This document shows positions 10,860 to 23,190 of a stretch of DNA of 64,000 nucleotides, one piece after another. The stretch is from Ulota crispa (taxonomy: Eukaryota > Streptophyta > Bryopsida > Orthotrichales > Orthotrichaceae). The notes beneath the pieces were generated by a model. It did not search any database and was not told the DNA's origin. It was given only the letters and a program-made list of their open reading frames with translations. Each line of letters opens with the position of its first letter. Position 1 is the stretch's first letter. The stretch is taken from contig OY987245.1 in assembly GCA_963920765.1 (NCBI GenBank), positions 21,530,727-21,594,726 of the forward strand, given 5' to 3'. The position numbers were made by a program, and so were the translations under genes.

Positions 10860-13800
10860 TTGTCACCGCTGCTCAGGAGATCGCAATCTAAGTAGTGGAA
10901 TTGGTTTCTCTTAAAAAACGACTTATTGTTTTCATTTTGCTTGTCTTTGTGCCAATTTCTTTCTCTGGGGCGACTGTTGGTTGTCACCGTTGGTGACGAG
11001 CTCCGCGAGCTAAGCAACAAGGACTGGCTCCATTTCATTAGAAAAATTGACTTATTGTTTTAGCGTTGAGTGTTTTTGTAACAAATATATTTTTTCGAGG
11101 TCACTATAGCTCGTAGCTCGTCACAGCTGGTGACAAGCTCACAAGCTAAGCATCAAGCACTGGCTCTGTTTAGAAAAAAAATGGACTCCTTGTTTTTCTT
11201 GTCATATGTTTCTGTAACAAGTTCTCTTTTTGGTGTGACAATCGCTTGCAGCTCGTCACAAGCGGTGACAAGCTCCGCAAGCAAAACATCAAGAATTGGC
11301 TCTTTTGAGAAAATTTTGACTATTTCTTTCATTGTCAAGTGATTTTGCATCAAGTTTTTTTTTTTTAATTTTAGTAACCAGCGGTGACTAGCTAGTATTC
11401 TAGTAACCAGCGGTGACTAACTCGCGAGCTAAGCAACAAGGATTGGCTCTTACCAAAAAAAAAGAAATGACTTCATGTTTTCATGTCATTTGTATTTTCA
11501 TCAAGTATTTATTTTGTTGGTGACGGTTGCTTGTACCTCGTCACTAGTGGTGACTACCTCGCGTGCTGAGCAGCAAGACTAGCCCCTTAAAACAAAAAAA
11601 GTTTTACTTCTTGTATTTCTAGTCCCTTTCTTTTTGTAACAAGAGTTATTTTTTGGGTGACAATTGCTCATCACCAACGGTGACGAGCTCTGCAAGCTGA
11701 GCAGCGAGGACTAGCTCTTATGAAAAAAATTGACTTGTTCTTTTCATGTCTAGTGGTTTAGGGTATTTGCATAAGCTGTTTTGTTTGGGTGACTGTAGCT
11801 TGTCACTGCTCGTGACGAGCTCCGCGAGCTGAGCAGCGAGGACTGGGTGTTTTGGAAACAAAATTTACTTCATGTTTCCATGTATACTATATTTGTACCA
11901 AGTGTTTTTTTATGGTAACTGTTGCTCGTCACAAGCAGTGACAAGCTCCGCAAACTGCTCAGTGAAGACTAGCTCTTTTGAAAAAAATTGACTTATTCTT
12001 GCCTTGACAAGTGTTTTTGTAGCAAGTGTTTCATGTGGTTTGACTCTACCACGTCACTACAGTGACAAGCTCCGCAAGCTCAGCAGCGAGGACTGGCTTT
12101 TAAAAAAAAAACCACTTCTTGATCTTCTTGTCATGTGTTTTTTGTAACAAGATTTTTTTTTGGTCATTGTAGCTTGTCTCTTGCGGTGACTGGCTCGCGA
12201 GTTGAGCAGCGGGACTAGCCCCTAAAAAAAATGTTTCACTACTAGTATTTCTAGTCATGTGATTGTAGCTCATAGCTTGTCACCGCTGGTGACAAGCTCA
12301 TGAGCTGAGCAAAGAAGACTGGTTCTTAAAAAAAATCAATTCTTGTTTTCATGTCCACTAGATTTGGCTTTTCCCATCAGGTCTTTTTTTTGGGTGACTG
12401 CAGCTTGTCACGGCGGTGATGAGCTCCGCAAGCTAAGCAGCAAGGACTAGCTCTTTAAAAAAACACTCGCTTTTTCATTCTATAACCATGTATTATGTGT
12501 ATTAAGTGTCTTTTTTTTTGAGGTGACCATAGCTTGTAGCTTGTCACGAGCGGTGACGAGCTCCACGAGCTTAGCAACAACACTTGCTCCTTTTAAAAAA
12601 AAAACTGAATTTGTGATTCTGCAATCATGTGTTTTGTGTGTTAGATGTTTTTTTGTGGGTTGACTGTGGCTTCTAGCTTGTCATAAGTGGTGATGAGCTC
12701 CGCAAGCTCAGCAGCAAGGCTTAGCTCCATTGTAAAAAAAACAATCGCTTCTTGTTTGTCTTGTTAAGTGTTTTTGGTATGAAGTATTTTTTTTGGGGTG
12801 AGTAGCTAGTTGTGAGCGGTGACGAGCGCCGCTAGCAGAGCAGCGGGCCTGGCCCCAAAAAATAAAGGTCAACTGTTGGTATTTCTAGTCACATTTTTTT
12901 TGGTAACAAGTGTTTTTATTTTTGGTGATTATAGCTCGTAGCTCGTCACCACTAGTGACATGCTCGCAAGCTTAGCAACAAGGCTGGCTCTTAAAAAAAA
13001 ATTGACTTAACATTTTTCTGGTCATGTGTTTCTATAACAAGTATGTATTTTTTGGGTGACTAGCTAGTCACCAATAGTAATTAGCTCGCGTGGTGAGCAG
13101 GTGGACTGGCCCCTTTAAAAAATAGAAGTTTGACTTCTTGTATTTCTAGTAATTTTTTTTGGGTGATTGTACCTAGTCACAAGCGATGACAAGCTCTGCA
13201 AGCTAAGCAGCGAGGATCGGCTTTTATGAAAATTATTTGACTTGTTCTTTTCATGTCCAGTGGTTTAGGGTATTTGCATAAGCTGTTTTGTTTGGGTGAC
13301 TATAGTTTGTCACTGCTTGTGACAAACTCCGCGAGTTGAGCAGCGCGAAGTGGGTGTTTTACAAAAAAAATGACTTCATGTTTCCATTATTATTGTATTT
13401 GTAATAAGTGTTTCTTTTATGGTAACTATTGCTCATCACGAGCGCTGACGAGCTCTGCTAGTGGAGCAGCAAGGACTGGCTCTTTTTAAAAAAAATGAAC
13501 TTCTAGTTTTAGTGTCAAGTGTTTTCGCATAAAGTATTTTTTTCTTGTGACGGTTGCTTGTAGCTTGTCACTAGCGGTGATTAAACTTGCAAGCTGAGCA
13601 GCGGGTCTAGCCCCTACAAAAAAAAATTTGACTGCTTGTATTTCTAGTCATGTTTTTTTGGTAACAAGTGTTTTTGTTTTTGGTGACTATAGCTCGTAGC
13701 TCATCATCGCCGGTGACAAGCTTGCCAGCTGAGTAGCGAGACTAGGTCCTTAAAAAAAAACTTGACTTTGTATTTTCATGTCATTTGTTTTTGCATCAAG

Positions 13801-15090
13801 TACTTATCTTTTTGGTGACAGTTGATCATAGCTTGTCACTAGCGATGACTAGCTCACGTCCTGAGCAATGGAATTGGCCCCTTAAAATAAGAAGTTTGAC
13901 TTCTTGTATTTCTAGTCCATTTTTATTTGTGACAAGTGTTATTTTTTGGGTGACTGTAGCTTGTAGCTCATCACCGCTAGTGACGAGCTCAAGAGCTAAG
14001 CAATGTGACTAGCTCCATTAAAAAAAAAAATGACTTACTATTTTTCTAGGTCATTTGTTTTTCTAAGAAATTTTATATTTTGGGTGACAGCAGCTTGCAA
14101 CTTGTCATTGTGGTGACAAGCTCCGCAAGCTGAGCAGCAGCACTCGCCTCCCTTTAAAAAAATTGACTTCTTGTTTCTATAGTCATGTGTTTTGTATATT
14201 AAGAGTATTTTTTTTGGTGACTGTAGCTTGTAGCTCGTCACCGCTGGTCACGAGCTCCGCAACTTGAGGAGCGAGGACTGGCCCCTCTTAAAAAAACATT
14301 TGCTGCTTGTTTGTCTTGTCAAGTGTTTTTGGTATGAAGTGTTCATTTTTTGGGTGAGTAGCTAATTACTAGCGCTAACTACCCCGCAAGCTGACCAGCA
14401 AGGACTAGCTCTTAAAAAAAATTCAATTCTTGTTTTCATTTGAAGTGGATTTTGCTTTTTGCATGAGGTTTTTTTTTGGTGATTGTGGCTCGTCACCGCG
14501 ATGATGAGCTCCATCAGTTGAGCAACGACACTCACCCCTTTTAAAAAAAAGTTGACTTCTTGTTACTGTAACCATGTGATTTCTATAATTTAGCATCAAC
14601 TGTTTTTGCATCCAATTTTTTCTTTCTGGTGACTAGCTAGTAACCAACGGTGACTAGTTTGCGAGCTAAGCAGCAAGGATTGGCTCTTAAAAAATAAAAA
14701 CACTTTTTGTTTTCATGTCAAGTGGATTTGGCTTTTTGCATGAAGTGTAGTTTTGAGGTGATTGTAGCTTGTCACCACGTTGATGAGCTCCGCGAGCTAA
14801 GCAGCGAGGACTAGTGCTTTTCAAAAAAATTTGACTTCTTATTTTCATATCCACTAGTTTTGGTTTCCTGCATGAAGCTTTTTTGTGGGTGACCGTAGCT
14901 TGTCATCAATGGAATGTAGCTCGCAAACTGAGCAGCGACTACTGGCTCTTTTGAAAAAAAAATTGATTTATTGTTCTCATGTCTTCTGTTATTTAAAAAA
15001 AAATTGGTTTGCTAGAGTTGTAGCTTGTGAGCACTGTGACAAGCTCCGGGAGCTGAGCAACTAGGACCGGCCACTTTTTATTTAAACAAA
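10860..15090. repeat. Tandem array of ~130-bp hairpin units in an intron
   Basis: About 30 diverged units of roughly 130 bp. Each has a GC-rich core built from GCTCGTCACC-GCT-GGTGACGAGC then GCTCCGCGAGCTGAGCAGCG and GGACTGGCTC, followed by an A run and a T-rich stretch (GACTTCTTGTTTT...AAGTGTTTTTTT). Cores are self-complementary: at 12274-12298 an 11-bp stem encloses a 3-base loop. A second short palindrome, GCTC-CGC-GAGC, follows in many units. The array fills the intron between exons ending at 10589 and starting at 15159. Confidence 0.9.
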
Positions 15091-15158
15091 TTGACTTCTT
15101 GTATCTATCGGTATTGAGACTCACCTACTTGAACTTGATGTGACTGGCTTCTGTGCAG

Positions 15159-15289
15159 CATGTTACAGTTGGAGCGCCTCACTGCACAGAGCATATGATA
15201 GAGGAAAATTACGATGTCAAAGAGTATAACTACTCCTAGGACAATGATTTTCAAGAGCCAAGGCCTTCTACCCGCCGTGTGCAACTGCG
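15159..15289 (+). pseudogene. Second CACTA protein, exon after the array
   Basis: It opens after CTTCTGTGCAG and reads HVTVGAPHCTEHMIEENYD, one stop, then DNDFQEPRPSTRRVQLR, ending at a GTAGGT donor. The PSTRRVQLR motif repeats the theme of the exon at 10490. An in-frame TAG shows decay. Confidence 0.5.
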
Positions 15290-15304
15290 GTAGGTTCCTT
15301 TTTT

Positions 15305-15425
15305 GTACACTAAGGAGGCGGTGGATGAAGACAAGGAGGACAATGACGACACCTTAGCCATGAAGGAGCTGAGGATTAAGCTGGAGCTCGTGAAGAAACA
15401 ACTTGCCATGAAGAGACAGTAGTAG
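15305..15425 (+). pseudogene. Second CACTA protein, acidic and coiled-coil piece
   Basis: The frame EAVDEDKEDNDDTLAMKELR then IKLELVKKQLAMKRQ ends in two stops. An acidic run followed by a short heptad-like helix is seen. It precedes the Transposase_24-like block and is probably a further exon. Confidence 0.4.
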
Positions 15426-15455
15426 GGTGGTCAATGGCGTCCTCCTCCTCCTTAA

Positions 15456-16055
15456 ATGGAGGACATTGCTGCTAGAAGGTCGCAGCACTTTGCTAGGGAT
15501 CAGCAATGGAGGAGGCGAGGAGTGATGTGGCACTGGGTGGGGGTATCGGATGAGCGTACGGTGGTGGATGTCAACAGCAAAGGGAGGCCCGTGGGACCCA
15601 ACAGGGGCAAGTGGTTGAAGTGCATCAGAGGCCACAACCAAGACATTGACTTCACCATTGACAAGTACGAAGCCCATGACAAAGCAATGCTATTGGCAGT
15701 GAAAACCAGAGTCAACGCCAACCTTGATTTTGTTGGGGGTTTGGGTTGGATTGCAGATGAGTGTTTTCACGAGGTGCTGAGGGTCCAGCTCAAATCCAAG
15801 CGCTACAACATGAAGCGCTTGATGCAAAGCGGTGGCGCGAGACCGTCGTTGGTGAAGGCAGATTTTTGGATGAACTTGTTAGAGATGATCGCAGGTGAGA
15901 AGAAAAAGGAGCGAGCAGCAAAACTGGCAAGACACTGCACAATGGTGAAGGAGGTAAAGGGAGGGGCACCAACACAGGAGCATGTGCGTGCCTCCCTGGT
16001 ACGTACAAACTTCATTATCTATGTTCTCCCCAATGTGAGTGAGGTTGTTTTTTAA
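15456..16055 (+). pseudogene. Second CACTA protein, Transposase_24-like domain
   Basis: A 199-codon frame. VDVNSKGRPVGPNRGKWLKC matches the N..G.PVG......F opening of the plant transposase (Ptta/En/Spm, Transposase_24) family, followed by the W..V....K / F..D......V....K..YN/R-type region (FDFVGG-like, ECFHEVLRVQLKSKRYNMKR) and KKKERAAKLARHCTMV, the basic closing motif. It is the longest and most gene-like frame of the CACTA territory. The family has DNA-binding and regulatory roles in En/Spm elements (TNPA-like). It continues after introns at 16668 and 17624. Confidence 0.6.
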
Positions 16056-16257
16056 ATTTGCAAGACGGCAAGACCTACCTAGTGTGTTTAGAGGGGGTTA
16101 GAAGGTAGCATTGGCACATTGATGTACATGTGTTTGGGTTTGAGTTTTGGTGTTGTCTTTGTGGTGTTTAGGGTAGTGGGAGAGGGCTGATTTTTTTGAA
16201 TGAGTTGTGATTGTTGATCATTGAGGGTTGTTGGGAGGGAGATGGCCTTTGTTGACT

Positions 16258-16470
16258 GAGTACAATGAATCAAGGTTAAACTTGTTTGATATGACTAGTC
16301 AATTATGCGTCACGGTTATCATATATGACTCTATGTAGTATCGTTTTTATTTGTTATTGTCTTTCTGTAGTCATGAAGTATAGCTTTGACTGGCACTTGA
16401 TTAGTCATATTGGACTAGTCAAGTTCATAATCATATGTTTTAGTCAAAAAGGGCCTCATTTTGTTTAGTG
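16258..16470. mobile_element. CACTA-type MITE in an intron of the second CACTA gene
   Basis: The right end reads TTTTAGTCAAAAAGGGCC then TTTTGTTTAGTG; the left end (GAGTACAATGAATCAAGG) is weak. Several TGACTAGTCA-type palindromes lie between. Ends uncertain. Confidence 0.4.
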
Positions 16471-16667
16471 TTTGGTGTTCATTCATTATTGCTCACAGGA
16501 GATTTGGAGCTTGTTTATATCATTGAAGTTAGTTTCTGTAGCTGTGAGCCTTTGTGTTCATTCTAGGTTGTTGGAATGTTATTAGGGGTTTTAGCAAAAC
16601 ACGTTGAAAGTCAAGTCTAACAATTTGGTTGAATTAATCTAAGAACTTGTGCTAGCCTCCATCAAAT

Positions 16668-17087
16668 TTGGAGGTGAACTTTGAGCTTTCACGAGGGAAA
16701 GGAGTCAGCATGTCTGGCCGGGTGAATAGCCTCAAATGTTCAAAAGTCTACTTTGGCGCTTCTCCCCATGGGAAGGGATCAACATCAACCATGGCGTCAC
16801 CCTCCTCTGTTGAAGCAAAGATGGATTATTGTATGAAGGCAATAGAGGACTGCCTAAAGCTGCTTATGGAACGAGAAAATATTACCAAGCCTGCAGGTTC
16901 AAGTGAAGGAGGCACTGCGGAGTTAGAGACATGGAGCTTCAAGAAGATATTGAAGGACAAGAAGGAACACCCACAGACACCTACAAAGCCAACCTTGCAA
17001 GAAGGTGACAAAGAAACCATGGAGGTGGATTTTGCAACCCTAAAACCTCTGAACTTGCTTATGTGTTGCACATTGAATTATTTGTAA
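16668..17087 (+). pseudogene. Second CACTA protein, middle exon
   Basis: The frame includes SPSSVEAKMDYCMKAIEDCL and KLLMERENITKPAG, then FKKILKDKKEHPQTPTKP. It is hydrophilic and lysine-rich, with a helix-forming stretch around residues 50-70. No named domain is recognised; position and strand suggest it belongs to the CACTA gene. Confidence 0.4.
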
Positions 17088-17623
17088 TTTTGGCTTTTCT
17101 AACATGATTATCTGTGATTTCCAAAATCACATTGTTGATTCTTTGAGGTCAATAACAATAGTGTATAGTGCCTCATGATGGAAAGTTTTAAACCATGTTG
17201 TAGTTTAAATGGTATGAAATTAGTAGGGTCCATTTTAACTTTGAAGGAACCATGAGATACGTTCACATTTTGATTGGCTACTGTAGAAATACATAGAGAA
17301 ATTATCACAAGTTTCAGTCATATGACTAATATATATGAATGATGTTAGTCATTTTTCTAATATGTTGACCAATCCTAGTCACATGACAAATAGAATTGAC
17401 CATTGTTAGTCATATTTGTTAGAAGATTAATGATATTGCATGTTGTAGTGTATTTTTTAATTTTACTGTGACCTTGGATAGTTATGTTTGAGTTTCAAAT
17501 AACAGCATATAGTGATAACCACTGAATTGAACTATTGTTTGTATGGTGTAAGGTTATGTTTTGTGCCCTATGTAAGTTTGATTTGGGCTTTTCTTATCTT
17601 CTGGTTGATTTCCTGTATTGTAG

Positions 17624-18088
17624 GATGGAGCCCCTTTAAAGGCAGCAGTAGCAAGTATGATCCACCTTGAGGGGTTAGATGAAGACCAAAGGAGTCCTCA
17701 TACTCAACGCGAGGGGAAGGGAGTGGAGGTTGTTGTAGGTGAAGTCTCCACACTAGCACGGAAGAAGGCGCATATGTCCAAGCTGAAGAAGCTTACCAAT
17801 GACACAGCTAAAGTAGCATTAGCAAAGGCGCCAAAGACTTACACTTTAAGAAGTGGTAAGTCAAGGGGTGGATGCAGCAAGTTTGCACGGAGGAAGACAG
17901 GGAAGCACCCTCTGCCTGTGGAGGTGACAGGGAAGCAGCTTGTGCCTGTGGAGGAGACAAGGAAGAAGGATGTCACAACGCCGGCCCCTAAGGTGATAGT
18001 CTTTCAGACTATCTCACCATCAAGTTCTAGCGAGGAAGTGCAAACCCTACATTGCCCTTGTTTGCCAAGGGGGATTTGGTGCAGTTGA
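17624..18088 (+). pseudogene. Second CACTA protein, basic C-terminal exon
   Basis: It opens after TGTATTGTAG and reads DGAPLKAAVASMIHLEGLDE, later KVALAKAPKTYTLRSGKSRG and a duplicated PVEVTGK/PVEETRK unit. Very basic. A second frame (FAKGDLVQLMGFGKGQHKLV) carries on to about 18210, so a frame change or another exon ends it. Confidence 0.4.
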
Positions 18089-18299
18089 TGGGCTTTGGTA
18101 AAGGGCAGCACAAGTTGGTGGTGGGCAAGAGGACAATGTTTAACTTTGAGGGGGGCACCTTGCATAGCAAGGTGATTCCCCCCCCCATAATTGTCTTTGC
18201 ACTTGACTCGTAGCTTTGAAGATAGCTATGAGTTGTCGGAGCCAATCACACTAGATGATCCTTCGATTTAGACCATGGGAGATGCGGTTGGCCAATAAA

Positions 18300-20170
18300 T
18301 TTTGTGGTCATCGCGGTATTTGCGATCAGCCCATGCAATTGGCTAGGAGCATGTGTTGTCTTGGTGGGGAGTACTTTGATCCCACAATTGTGCTTTTGTC
18401 TTCATTTATCGAGCTATTTCATTTTTGATGTCATGTATGCTTCTTTTTGTCCCTTTCATGTACATATTTGTGTAATAGGAAGTATGTGATTGTTGTTCTA
18501 GTCATTGTAGTGAAATTTGTTGGCAATGTGGAGTCATGTATGACCACATGTACAATCAAATGTATGTATGTTTTGTGAAAATCGTTATTAGATATTTTAT
18601 AGGGCAACTGTGCAAGTGTTATAGGGATTGCAGTGATCATGGATAACTGGAAGTAGTGACTTTGATAAAGAATTGTGACTTTGCTTAGTCAATCATGGAG
18701 TGATATCTCATGGATTTAGCTCTTGTGTGACCATTCACAATCAATGGTTATGTATATTTTTAACTTATCCATGATTTTAAAGACTAGAAGTAGTCATATC
18801 ACTTTCAACATTCTACTTCATGTAGTCACAAGAATTCCCGTCTTGGTTGTCCTGATGCTTTGTTTAAGTCATGGAGCATTTTTAGTTGACCGGCAACAGT
18901 CATGTCGTAGATTCTTATGACTACGCGTAGTCAAGCAAGGAAATAGAATTCCCTCATTGAGGTCTATATTCTTAAGCAACAATGACTGAGGTCAATCACA
19001 ACTAAGGGTATGGAAAGGCCCATGAATCGTTGTATAATAAACTACCAAAATTAGTTGTACTTTGAGGTCAATTGTCTCTGTCTAGTAGAGCCCGTAGGAT
19101 ATGTAACTATACGTAGTGAAATAAAATTGCAAGAATTGAGGAACTCTAAATTTATGACTTTAGGCAGTCATATTTGGTGATGTCTAAACTAGAGAGGAGA
19201 TTTTGTAAGGACTTGACTAATATAAGTCAATGGTAACCCATGATCTAACTCTAGGCGATCAACAAAGTAAAAGAGTGTATATACTAAGTTTCACTGAAAA
19301 GTGACAAAATGAATAGTAAGATGACTGGATACAGTCATGTGTTATCTAGGACTCCAGTATGTGTAGTCACCAAAGTCACCTATAATAGTCAATAGTATCC
19401 CTTATTACAACTCTATTGTACATATTCTTGACTAATGTTAGTCCTATTGTAGGACCATGTGACTACCTGGAGTCAAATGTGTAAATGAAATTCCATCCCA
19501 AATGTGCAGGTATATAGTCATGCATGACAAGAAACAGTCATGATTTGGTGGCAAATTTGACTGTAGGAGGGCTCATTATCCTTTGAATGAGTGATAAACC
19601 AAATTCAACCATATAGTAAGCTCATGTGATTGCAATTAGTGAAGTTTTGTAATTTTATGACTAAATGCAATCTTATAGAAAAAGAACTCACAGAGGAAGT
19701 CTATATAAATGATTGGTGGTAGTCGCAAATGAGGACCCTAAATGGAGAGGGCTTTACCTATGTGGAAACCACTCCATGGAGACAATGAGTGCCCAAGATT
19801 TGACTACGCTAGGTCAATGTCTTTACAAGTTGTGGATGACATTCTTAACTATATGATGTCATGATAACCCTTTTCCCTACACATCTATGATCGTAAATTG
19901 TCATTTGTTTATGTCTACCAATAGTCAATTGTGTTGATTTTGCTTGACTATGCATACTCAAATAACTGAGAATATCAAGCAAAGTTCCATTTGAGGTCCC
20001 AAACACTATTGGGAACGCTTCTTTGGAAACCATTTAGGTAGGGATATGACTAGTAGTCAAATTGCAAACGCGACTCAAAGTTGTAGCCTCTGTGCAGTCA
20101 AGTCAAGTGACCATTTTTTGTTCCTCTGTGGTCATAAACATTGGTCAAAAAAGGGCCTTTTTTTGTAGTG
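18300..20170. mobile_element. CACTA right subterminal region and terminus
   Basis: Dozens of TGACTA / TAGTCA motifs, many as palindromes (for example TGACTACGCGTAGTCA near 18918), fill this noncoding stretch. It ends in GGCCTTTTTTTGTAGTG at 20170, the inverted CACTA terminus. Such motifs are the usual binding sites of the TNPA-type protein. The next three bases are TCA. Confidence 0.75.
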
Positions 20171-20327
20171 TCATCAATCATTCATCCATCAAGGGTCATG
20201 ACAACATAGTAGGCTATGGCCTTCTAATGTCCACCTTTCTTGACCCTTGAGTGACCATAATCAAACATGGTTTAATATTTGAAATCATGTTTGGTACCAT
20301 ATTTAATTAAATATGGACTATATATAT

Positions 20328-20734
20328 AGAGAATTACTATAGCGACACCCTAAATTACTAACAAGACACCCCCTTTGAGCATGTAATTTGATAATTTAGT
20401 GCTATTTTTTATTTATTAAGTGGTCCATCATTCATTCAATCACAACGTTATCACCTCCTTGAAAGTCAACATAACAAATGCAAAAAAAAAATTGAAATAT
20501 TATTGCACCAATACTATTTTTTGATATATTTTTGCTTTAAATAACTCAAAAGTCCTATATTTTTAGTTTGAAATTTAAACACATCTATTTTTTATTTATT
20601 ATAGCCTTAGAATGATAAAGGTGAAACAAATCTTTTGATCCAAATCAAAAAGTCAACAAAATCAGCATTAAAATCACAATTTCATGCTCAAAGGGGGTGT
20701 CTTGTTAGCAATTTAGGGTGTTGTTGTAGTAATT

Positions 20735-20738
<4 letters not shown>
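20328..20738. mobile_element. MITE, about 411 bp, 55-bp inverted ends
   Basis: Ends AGAGAATTACTATAGCGACA and (inverted) AGGGAATTACTACAACAACA, both followed by CCCTAAAT...CAAGACACCCCCTTTGAGCATG. It is inserted in a TA-repeat target. A second copy is at 40124-40523. No coding capacity. Confidence 0.85.
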
Positions 20739-20773
<35 letters not shown>

Positions 20774-20866
20774 ACCATGGACTATGCAAAATATGGTGAG
20801 ATTTCTTAGAGTCTTGATGTTTGAACAAAATAAGGCAAAACTTTAGTAAATCTCAAGATACTTTAA

Positions 20867-21406
20867 CCCCTAAATGCCCAAGGGGGTAAGGACAAAACAT
20901 AGATGCATAATAAAATGATACCTTTGAAATTTTGATCAAGTTTGCTTCAAAAGAGAAAACAAGAATCATGGAGTTTAATAATTACATAGAGTCAAACATT
21001 CAAAAAGATTTTGGACTCTCATTTAATGAATTTAGAAGAATTTATCATTAAATACTTATCAAAAGAAAAATAATAATTCATTGAATGAAAAAAATGGTAT
21101 AATTGGTTAAAATAGACATTCTATTTGAGAAGTCAAAAATGCTTTCTTTTTGAAAGAGAGAACATCATAAGTTTTCTAAAATAGTAAATTTTATAACACT
21201 AGCAAAAAATACTGAAGTGTTTGTCTTTGGAAAATTATCCTTGGTGTATTTAACTTGGATTGACATGATCCAAATTGGATTGGAAAGTCTACTTGCTTTC
21301 CTATATTAAAGTAATTTTTTTGTTTTTTCAAAAAAGATTTATTTCATCTCGAGCAGCTTGTAAAAAAAAGGCACTGACTAGAAATGGTTGACTGGGCATT
21401 TAGGGG
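20867..21406. mobile_element. TTAA-flanked piggyBac-like MITE, 540 bp
   Basis: TTAA on both sides (20863-20866 and 21407-21410) with perfect 14-bp inverted ends CCCCTAAATGCCCA. A TTAA target duplication with termini starting CCC is the mark of the piggyBac superfamily. No transposase inside. Confidence 0.75.
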
Positions 21407-21633
21407 TTAAGAGATTGAAAAATATTTTGATGTGAAGACAATATTGAAAGCTTTTCTACTGTTTCAGCAAAACATCAAGAGATCTTCTTATATTATACAC
21501 GTATTTATCCAAAAATAAAGGTTTAGATTATTTTTTATAACTTTGTAGGGCCCATATTTAGTTGAGTATGGCATTTTGATACATTGATATTGCAATGTGA
21601 TTCAAGTAAAACCTTGTAGCAAAAAATATCCCA

Positions 21634-21911
21634 AACGCCATGTTCATTAAATTGGGAAAATCAGATTCCCAAGTTGTACTTCACCTTAAACTTGATGTTT
21701 CTCTTTAAATTGTATAAAAGGCAGATTTGAAAGTATCAGATTTGGTTTGAGTCATTGAGATTTTGTCCCTCAACAAGTTCCTCCTCTCAAGTGAGGGCAC
21801 GTGTACAAAAAAAAAACGCTACTGAAACCTAAAGCTACTTTAAGGTGATCACCTTAAACCTAGTTTATTCCCAAAACGGACATTTCTTCCCAAATCAACA
21901 AATATGGCGTT
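21634..21911. mobile_element. MITE of the TTCATTAAATTGGG family
   Basis: Ends AACGCCATGTTCATTAAATT and inverted AACGCCATATTTGTTGATTT. The body has the family core TCCTCCTCTCAAGTGAGG with ACGTGTACAAAAAAAAA and GGTGATCACC. Flanks do not show a clear duplication. Confidence 0.8.
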
Positions 21912-23190
21912 CTCTAGTCACTTTCACTTCCATACTCATTACAATTACATATTTGTTTGGTCTATGTGCGATATTAGGGTGTTAGCAAATATCTCACTTT
22001 CAAAAACTAGAACTCCAATCAAGTGATCAACACTATTATGTAGATTTGGACATGTTAATTTTGCACATATTGATTAGAGTTATGATGGTTAAGATTTATT
22101 GTGTTAGTCATGACAACTTGATTAGGGCCCTATTTTCTACTAGGGAATGCAGGGATGAAATTAGATTCACTCTGGAATGTATTTTCTTTGCCGATAGCCC
22201 AATAGTGCTTCTGTATATACACATACTCAAACTCTTTTAATTCCTCAAATACCAAATAATATACTTTATTTATAAAAATGTGAGATGTGATATAAAGTGT
22301 ATACTAGAAGAATTAAACCATAACTTCCAAACAATTGTTTTAAATTGTGAGCCATAGAGTGATAGAGTACATCAGTACAATACTATAATTGTTTTTATCA
22401 ACGCACTCACTAGTATTACCACCAAAATCTGAAACAAAGAACTCATAGTTTCTTCTAAAATAAAAAATGTATGACAACCGATTAATCTCCAATTGTGATG
22501 GTTTTTCAACTTTTAAACATACTTAGATGAAGTTGTGAAAGAAGAATTGTTTTTTGAACCAATTATGTCGAAAGAGTGAAACACACTTGAAGGCTCTGAT
22601 ACATAATTAACTAGATTGTGAAGTGGAAATTGGTGCTTCATAGTCATTGCATGTTGTTTGATCTTAGTTTTTGATATTTTGTAATTATGTTCTTTTATTC
22701 TCGTGGTGGGTAACGTGGGGTACAACTCTAATGAGATACACTTCCTTGGCTAAGTGAATTGACTTTTTAACTTACATCCTGCATCAGAATTCTTCTTTTC
22801 ATTGTTACAACAAATTATACAAACAAATGGATGATAAATCAATATCCAAATAATTTGGCAATATCCAAATAATTTGGATATTGCCAAGTTTCAATCCAAA
22901 ACTCTAGCACCGGGTCGAACTCAGAATGCTGGTACCTGAATGGTTAATATTCAGAAAACAGCCTCAAGGCCTTTACTCTCTTAGTCAGGGCTAAATTTTT
23001 AGAACATATTTTAATATTCTATAAATATTTGACACAATTTCAACCTCAAAATTGGATCTTCTGAACATGTGAAGTAGATTTGATTAAAATGAGATTATTT
23101 GAATTAAAAACATTTGTTTGGAATACTGAACACCATAGAATGGGATAAAAATACCAACTCTCCTAAATTTCTTTTTTTATCATAGCATTT
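21912..23190. other. No gene seen
   Basis: AT-rich sequence with short frames only. At 22838-22890 a short direct and inverted repeat of AATATCCAAATAATTTGG occurs. A tRNA-like promoter pair on the minus strand (22890-23000) is discussed among rejected items. Confidence 0.5.

Larger units (their letters stand above)
1..20170. mobile_element. CACTA (En/Spm) territory, possibly one large element open at the left edge
   Basis: A TNP2-type transposase is read on the minus strand (about 4640 to 179) and a Transposase_24-like second protein on the plus strand (about 10.1-18.1 kb), so the two diverge. The right side ends at 20170 in a clean inverted CACTA terminus (reverse complement CACTACAAAAAAAGGCCC), preceded by about 1.6 kb rich in GACTA/TAGTC motifs. 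No matching left terminus is seen; it may lie left of base 1, where TNP2 would continue. The unit is interrupted by other elements (5067-7691, the 8185-8655 microsatellite, 8715-8970). Whether the two coding halves belong to one element or two neighbours is not settled by the sequence. Confidence 0.45.

Noticed and set aside
18163-18190. Run of C and G near 18180 as a terminator or switch
   Set aside because: Short homopolymer in a decayed exon of the CACTA gene; no paired structure or conserved context.
8715-20170. A single CACTA element from the 8715 end to the 20170 end
   Set aside because: The flanking triplets differ (ttt and tca), and 8715 already pairs with its own right end at 8970.
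22890-23000. tRNA-like A and B boxes on the minus strand (TGACTAAGAGAG and GAGTTCGACCC) with a variable-arm-like hairpin CTGAAT/ATTCAG
   Set aside because: The acceptor, anticodon and T stems do not pair, so it is not a tRNA gene. It may be an old SINE, but no A-rich tail or flanking duplication was seen.
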